This document shows positions 60,165 through 64,000 of a stretch of DNA of 64,000 bases, one piece after another. The notes beneath the pieces are model-generated. The model saw only the letters and a list, made by a program, of their open reading frames with translations. It made no database searches and had not been told where the DNA came from. Position numbers and translations under genes: made by a program. Source of the DNA: CAYNKA01 sp964397655 (GTDB lineage: Bacteria > Spirochaetota > Spirochaetia > DTKZ01); the NCBI GenBank assembly GCA_964397655.1, contig CAYNKA010000004.1:248001-312000 (forward strand), in the 5' to 3' direction. Within the stretch, counting starts at the first letter, position 1, and every line of letters starts with the position of its first letter.

Positions 60165-60683
60165 TCACCAGCCGTCGTAGTGTATCGCGCCGGGATTGTA
60201 CTTGTCCTTGGGAGCCGGTGCGTTTCCCGCTATGACCCCCGCGGGGATCACGTTGAGCGGTACGATCCCGGCCGGGATGCCCAGAATCCTGCGAACCGGG
60301 GCCATCCTCGCCTCGTCCGGATACACCGCCGTCCATACGGCTCCGAGACCGAGGGAATGGACGGCCAGCAGGATGTTCTCCGCAACGGCGGCGCAGTCCT
60401 CCGTCCAGTGCCGTTTTGCGGCGTCTCCCTTTTCGGGATTTCCGCATACGACGAAGGCCGCCGCGGCCTTGTCGAGCATCTTCGCGTAGGGAAGCGCGTC
60501 GCAGAGCGCGTCGAGTTTTTTCCTGTCCGTCACGACGACGAGGTCCCAGGGCTGGACGTTCATCGCGCTCGGAGCGGCCATTCCCGCCTTGGCGATCTTG
60601 AGCAGCGTCTCCCTCGGGACCGTTTCGCCCGTGAACTTCCTCACGCTGGTCCGGGTCATGATGACCGATTCTATGAAATCCAT
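60165..60683 (-). CDS. Nitroreductase family flavoprotein
   Basis: A 172-residue FMN-binding nitroreductase of the short type. Family blocks are TRTSVRKFTGETVP (about 12-25, FMN phosphate contact), AAPSAMNVQPWDLVVV, and LAVHSLGLGAVWTAVYP with GIPAGIVPLNVIPAG near the C terminus. GGAG precedes the ATG at 60683. It lies 23 bases after the lipoprotein gene and may be cotranscribed. The real substrate (quinone, flavin or nitro compound) is not evident. Confidence 0.9.
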   Translation of the reverse strand: MDFIESVIMTRTSVRKFTGETVPRETLLKIAKAGMAAPSAMNVQPWDLVVVTDRKKLDALCDALPYAKMLDKAAAAFVVCGNPEKGDAAKRHWTEDCAAVAENILLAVHSLGLGAVWTAVYPDEARMAPVRRILGIPAGIVPLNVIPAGVIAGNAPAPKDKYNPGAIHYDGW

Positions 60684-60706
60684 GGTTTCTCCTTGCCGGC
60701 TTTTCA

Positions 60707-61534
60707 TCAGGGCGCGGCTTCCGGGTCCAGCAGGACGAGCGGGCCGCCGTATTCTTCCAGGGACGAGACGCGGTAGTAGGGCTTCTCGCGGAGCACGTCG
60801 CCGAAGGCGTCGAGCAGGTCGCCGGCGAGCCAATGCTCGGGTCTTCTCCGGCCCGTGCCCGATACGAGGGCCAGGGGACTGTTGATCATCTTGCCTTTTT
60901 CGTCCTGGTGGTCCCTGGGCCGCTTGAGGTTCATGACCTCGACTATGACGCCCCGGCGCACGTGCTCGTGGACGTAATGGATCGTGCCGTCCTCCTCGAC
61001 GGCGACCACGACAGCGGCGTGGGTGCGCGGGTCGTTCGTCAGGTTTCCGTCGCCGTTCGCGTCCCAGGTGTTGTCCCAGATGACGGCATCGCCCGGCCGG
61101 GGAATCGCGTCGCGGTGAAGCGCCCCTCTCGCCTGGAGACTTTGATAGAAGCGCCCGACGCCGTTCCCGTTGTATTTCCCGAAGTCCTTGGTGACGTCTA
61201 TGCCGAGACGGTAATAGACGGCGGCGACGGTCCCTATGCAGTCCAAGACGAAGGTTCTGCCGTTCACGACCACCTTGGCCTCCGGCGGCTGGCCAACGAG
61301 GAGCTTCGCCGAGGCGATGACGTCCCTTTCCTCCTGGGAGAGGGGGCGGGCGACGGCGTCCGCACTGCGGTAGCGCCCGGGCTCCTCGACCCGCGGCTTT
61401 TCCGGAGCGGCGGGCTTCGGCGCCTGCTTCTTCACGGCAGGGGCGGACGAGCACCCGGCGAACGCGAAGACGACTGAAACGAGGACGGGAACCGCGATCG
61501 AGGAAAGCGGAGTCCCGAGTCGATCTTTTTTCAT
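60707..61534 (-). CDS. Lipoprotein with cysteine-peptidase-like (NlpC/CHAP type) domain
   Basis: A 275-residue lipoprotein. Signal peptide ends FAFAGC (Cys28), followed by a Pro/Lys/Ala-rich linker. The domain (about 75-215) has a candidate catalytic Cys in VLDCIGTVAAVYY, then RPGDAVIWDNTWDANGDG and a His in RTHAAVVVAVEEDGTIHYVHEH. This is the Cys-His arrangement of papain-fold peptidoglycan amidases and peptidases. The NGDGNL segment could bind calcium. It may trim cell-wall peptides. The assignment is by pattern only. Confidence 0.65.
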   Translation of the reverse strand: MKKDRLGTPLSSIAVPVLVSVVFAFAGCSSAPAVKKQAPKPAAPEKPRVEEPGRYRSADAVARPLSQEERDVIASAKLLVGQPPEAKVVVNGRTFVLDCIGTVAAVYYRLGIDVTKDFGKYNGNGVGRFYQSLQARGALHRDAIPRPGDAVIWDNTWDANGDGNLTNDPRTHAAVVVAVEEDGTIHYVHEHVRRGVIVEVMNLKRPRDHQDEKGKMINSPLALVSGTGRRRPEHWLAGDLLDAFGDVLREKPYYRVSSLEEYGGPLVLLDPEAAP

Positions 61535-61611
61535 GGAATCCCCCTGGTCCGCGGGCCGGGCCGCACGTAATCATTATGAATCACTTTCGGCGAAATTCAA
61601 GAGGCGGCGGA

Positions 61612-61640
61612 TTAACGTTTCGCTTCGATCCGTTTACAAT
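61612..61640 (+). promoter_or_regulatory. Promoter of the methyltransferase fusion gene
   Basis: TTAACG (61612-61617), a 17-base spacer and TACAAT (61635-61640), about 60 bases before the ATG. Confidence 0.55.
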
Positions 61641-61700
61641 GCCGGAAACGTCGCGAACCCGCCGTCCGGCCGGAGAACGCGCCGTGGGGAGGCTTCGAGC

Positions 61701-62849
61701 ATGGCCAGGGATCCGCAGCATGAAAAATGGAACGCCGTCTTCGCGGGGCTGAAGGACTCCGAACCCGTCTGCGACGACTGGCTCGACGCCTATGCCGGGG
61801 CGCTGTCCGCGGCACGCGACCTCTTCGTCATAGACCTGGGCTGCGGCTCCGGAAACGATACGAAGTACCTGCTCGAACGGGGATACCGGGTGACTGCCTG
61901 CGACTATTCGGGCGAGGCGATCGAACGCGTCCGGAGGCTTTTCCCGCAGGCGGAAACGAGGCTCTTCGACATGCGGGACGGCCTGCCCTTCCCCGACGCT
62001 TCGACCCGCGCGATCGTCGCCGATCTTTCCCTTCATTATTTCCCGTGGGAGACGACGCGGCGGATCGCGGCGGAAATAGCCCGGATTCTCCCGGCCGGGG
62101 GCCTCTTCCTGTGCCGGCTGAATTCCGTGCGCGACGTGAACCACGGAGCCGGCGAAGGCGAAGAGATCGAACGGCACTATTATCGCACCGCGGCGGGCCC
62201 GAAGCGTTTCTTCGACGAGGACGACGTCGACTCGCTGTTCACCGAGGGCTGGCTTTGGATCGCGAAGGCGGAGAAAAGGCTTTCCCGCTACGAAAAGGAA
62301 AAATCGCTCTGGGAGCTCGCGCTGAGGAGGACCGCCGCCGGAGCGGTTCGGACCGGACTTCCCTCCGCCGGACCCTTGAGACTCAGGCCCCACCACATCC
62401 TCGACATCGTGAGGAACGTCGGCAACGGCCGGGAGGCGAAGCCCCACGAGTACGGGCATCTCGTCCACCTCGTCACGGATGAAATCGTCCGCAACCCCGG
62501 ACGAGAATGCCGCCTCGTGGTAGGAAGCGACGACGTCTGCGGACCCTGCGCCCGCCTGTCGCGGGACGGCAGGTGCGACGACGTACTCGCTCAGCTCGAT
62601 CCGCCGCTCTCGAAGCAGGCATACAACGACGAACTCGACCGGAGGCTGCTCGCCTTCTTCGGACTCCCGGAAAACCGCGTCCTCCGCGTCTCCGAGTTCC
62701 TCGCTCTGGCCGCGGCCCGTCTCGACGAGGTCGTGAAGATCTGCACCCACCCCAAGGAGGACGAGAGGTCCCGGCGAGAAGGTCTCGGGAAGGGAATCCT
62801 GCTGCTTGGAATAAACGGCCGGCCCGGAGCGGGAGACGGCCCCGCATGA
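61701..62849 (+). CDS. SAM-dependent methyltransferase fused to a DUF1284-like domain
   Basis: A 382-residue protein. The N-terminal half is a class I methyltransferase: VIDLGCGSGNDTKYLLERGY (motif I, about 43-62), ACDYSGEAIE (acidic end of strand 2), DMRDGLPF and a tellurite-resistance-like (TehB) end with RFFDEDDVDSLF. The C-terminal part (about 225-320) fits DUF1284: LRLRPHHILDIV at its start, then DDVCGPCARLSRDGRCDDVL with three cysteines in a putative iron-sulfur or zinc site. I know these domains as separate proteins, so the fusion is unusual. The ATG at 61701 follows GGGGAGG; the longer frame from 61533 would start before the promoter. Confidence 0.75.
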   Translation: MARDPQHEKWNAVFAGLKDSEPVCDDWLDAYAGALSAARDLFVIDLGCGSGNDTKYLLERGYRVTACDYSGEAIERVRRLFPQAETRLFDMRDGLPFPDASTRAIVADLSLHYFPWETTRRIAAEIARILPAGGLFLCRLNSVRDVNHGAGEGEEIERHYYRTAAGPKRFFDEDDVDSLFTEGWLWIAKAEKRLSRYEKEKSLWELALRRTAAGAVRTGLPSAGPLRLRPHHILDIVRNVGNGREAKPHEYGHLVHLVTDEIVRNPGRECRLVVGSDDVCGPCARLSRDGRCDDVLAQLDPPLSKQAYNDELDRRLLAFFGLPENRVLRVSEFLALAAARLDEVVKICTHPKEDERSRREGLGKGILLLGINGRPGAGDGPA

Positions 62850-62936
62850 GGGGTCGGGATGCAGGGCGGCCGCAGGCCGAAGAGGACTCCCCCCCGGACG
62901 GTCTCCGCGGCGCCCGCGCGCTGAAGGACTCGCGGA

Positions 62937-64000
62937 TCAGAGCGTGAGCCGATACGGCTCCAGCATGTCCCGTTTGAAGTCCACGCCGGTTCCCGGGACG
63001 TCCGGGGCCGCGGCGAGGCCCTCCGAGTTCAGGACGAGGGGCCTCGTCGTGTATCTGTCGAGGGGAAAGCTGTGGACCTCGAGATACCCCGAATTCGGTA
63101 CGCCGGCCAGGAGGCTCACGTGGAGTTCCTGCATGCCGTGGGACGAAACCGGCAGGTTGTAGAACTGGGCGAGGTTCGCCACCTTGAGCCAGCCCGTGAT
63201 TCCTCCGACGTTCGATGCGTCAGGTTGGGGGAAGTCGATCCTTCCGGTCGCGATCGCCTCGCGGAATTCGAGCATCGTATGCAGGTTCTCTCCCATGGCC
63301 AGGGCAAGGCCTCCTTCCTTCCGTATCCTGTCGTAGCTCGGAAAGTCGTCGGGCACGGTCGGCTCTTCCAGCCAGAAGACATCGTAATCCCGCATCGCCC
63401 GCGCGGCTTTGATCGCGCTTTCCGCCGTCCATTTCATGTTCGCGTCGACCATGAGAATCCTTTCGCTTCCCAGGAGATCGCGTATGGCCCTGATCCTCGC
63501 GAGATCGTCCTCGAGCCTCGGCTTTCCCACCTTTATCTTCACGGCGGGGAATCCGCGCTCGATGTACTTCCCGACGTTCGCCTTCAGTCCGTCGAGGTCG
63601 TAATGGAGGTCGATTCCCCCGCCGTAGGCCTTGGCCGTTTCGCTTCTGCCGCCGGCGAGGATCCTGAGAGGGAGACCTGCCTTTTTTCCCCGCAGATCCC
63701 AGAGGGCTATATCCACCGCGGAAACCGCGAAGCCCGCCACGCCTCCCCTCCCGACGTAATGGATGCGCCAGTTCATGCCGTGCCAGAGGGTTTCGATGCA
63801 ATCAGCGTCCTTCCCGATCAGGAAAGGCTTGAGATCGTATTCGGCGACCTGGAAGATCGCCCTTCCGCCGAAGCCTCCGGTATAGGTGTAGCCGGTTCCC
63901 GTTCTTCCGTCCGCGGTTTCGATGTCGACGATGACGAGTTCGAAGTGGGTGTGGTCGCCGTGCACCGCGTCCGCCAGAACCTCGTCCAGGGGCACGCGAT
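62937..64000 (-). CDS. Enolase superfamily (mandelate racemase type) sugar-acid dehydratase, 5' end cut
   Basis: At least 354 residues; the frame runs off the right edge, so the first residues are missing. The active-site set of the mandelate racemase subgroup is present: KIKVGKP (the KxK base), VDANMKW, LEEPTVP and GENLH as the three metal ligands, and the SSHGMQE histidine. GYTYTGGFGGRAI and the W/H-rich loop resemble galactarate/L-talarate and related acid sugar dehydratases. It may supply the dehydratase step missing from the uronate pathway (39892-52953). The precise substrate is uncertain. Confidence 0.85.
   Translation of the reverse strand, partial: RVPLDEVLADAVHGDHTHFELVIVDIETADGRTGTGYTYTGGFGGRAIFQVAEYDLKPFLIGKDADCIETLWHGMNWRIHYVGRGGVAGFAVSAVDIALWDLRGKKAGLPLRILAGGRSETAKAYGGGIDLHYDLDGLKANVGKYIERGFPAVKIKVGKPRLEDDLARIRAIRDLLGSERILMVDANMKWTAESAIKAARAMRDYDVFWLEEPTVPDDFPSYDRIRKEGGLALAMGENLHTMLEFREAIATGRIDFPQPDASNVGGITGWLKVANLAQFYNLPVSSHGMQELHVSLLAGVPNSGYLEVHSFPLDRYTTRPLVLNSEGLAAAPDVPGTGVDFKRDMLEPYRLTL

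Overview
The window is a GC-rich (roughly 60-65%) bacterial chromosome segment packed with protein-coding genes. I see no rRNA, tRNA, CRISPR array, intact insertion sequence or replication origin. Lipoproteins, outer-membrane beta-barrels, a soluble chemotaxis transducer behind a FIST sensor, tandem TRAP transporters, caspase-like proteins and surface repeats of the kind annotated in Leptospira point to a diderm, most likely a Spirochaetota member living on plant or algal sugar acids. That assignment is inference; no marker gene settles it.

Layout. 1-540: the 5' end of an acetolactate synthase operon (minus strand) behind a Val/Leu-codon attenuator whose leader peptide appears to start at the 5' end of the transcript. 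538-2600: an NHL-repeat lipoprotein and its decayed paralogue. 2840-7367: a three-gene operon of a glutamate-1-semialdehyde-aminomutase-like protein that lacks the PLP lysine, a YhaO-like nuclease and a YhaN-like membrane ATPase. 7507-15582: two beta-barrels, RidA, a FIST/chemotaxis pair, PurE, a large pRiA4b-ORF3-like protein and a 50-residue protein. 15749-24914: an MFS transporter, an aconitase remnant, NAD synthetase, a four-carbon sugar acid kinase plus beta-hydroxyacid dehydrogenase, and MocR and AraC regulators around a DUF2917 protein. 24981-31181: a secreted caspase with Sel1 repeats and a proA-proB-radical SAM operon. 31344-37068: a GntR/metallo-hydrolase/TRAP operon and a ROK kinase.

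37118-53490 is the main catabolic region. A HAD phosphatase/uronate isomerase pair lies on the plus strand. On the minus strand a ten-gene run encodes a FadR-type regulator, three URO-D superfamily proteins, KDPG aldolase, KDG kinase, a TRAP transporter and an LDH2-type dehydrogenase. UxaC opens the ring-form uronate, a dehydrogenase and dehydratase (an enolase-superfamily gene is cut by the right edge) would lead to 2-keto-3-deoxygluconate, and KdgK plus Eda yield pyruvate and glyceraldehyde-3-phosphate. The three URO-D proteins have no obvious job in that pathway. The regulator has a clear promoter with a palindromic operator on its transcription start.

53542-64000: an NfeD/SPFH/SPFH operon, a short hemerythrin-like protein, an ECF sigma factor/anti-sigma/caspase operon whose caspase carries beta-helix surface repeats, a nitroreductase, a cysteine-peptidase-like lipoprotein, a methyltransferase fused to a DUF1284-like domain and the partial enolase-superfamily gene.

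Two themes run through the window. Many genes have a -10 box only 6-9 bases upstream of the start codon, which suggests leaderless mRNAs. Several genes are broken or reduced to fragments (NHL paralogue, aconitase, polysaccharide deacetylase, MDR dehydrogenase), which indicates ongoing gene loss.
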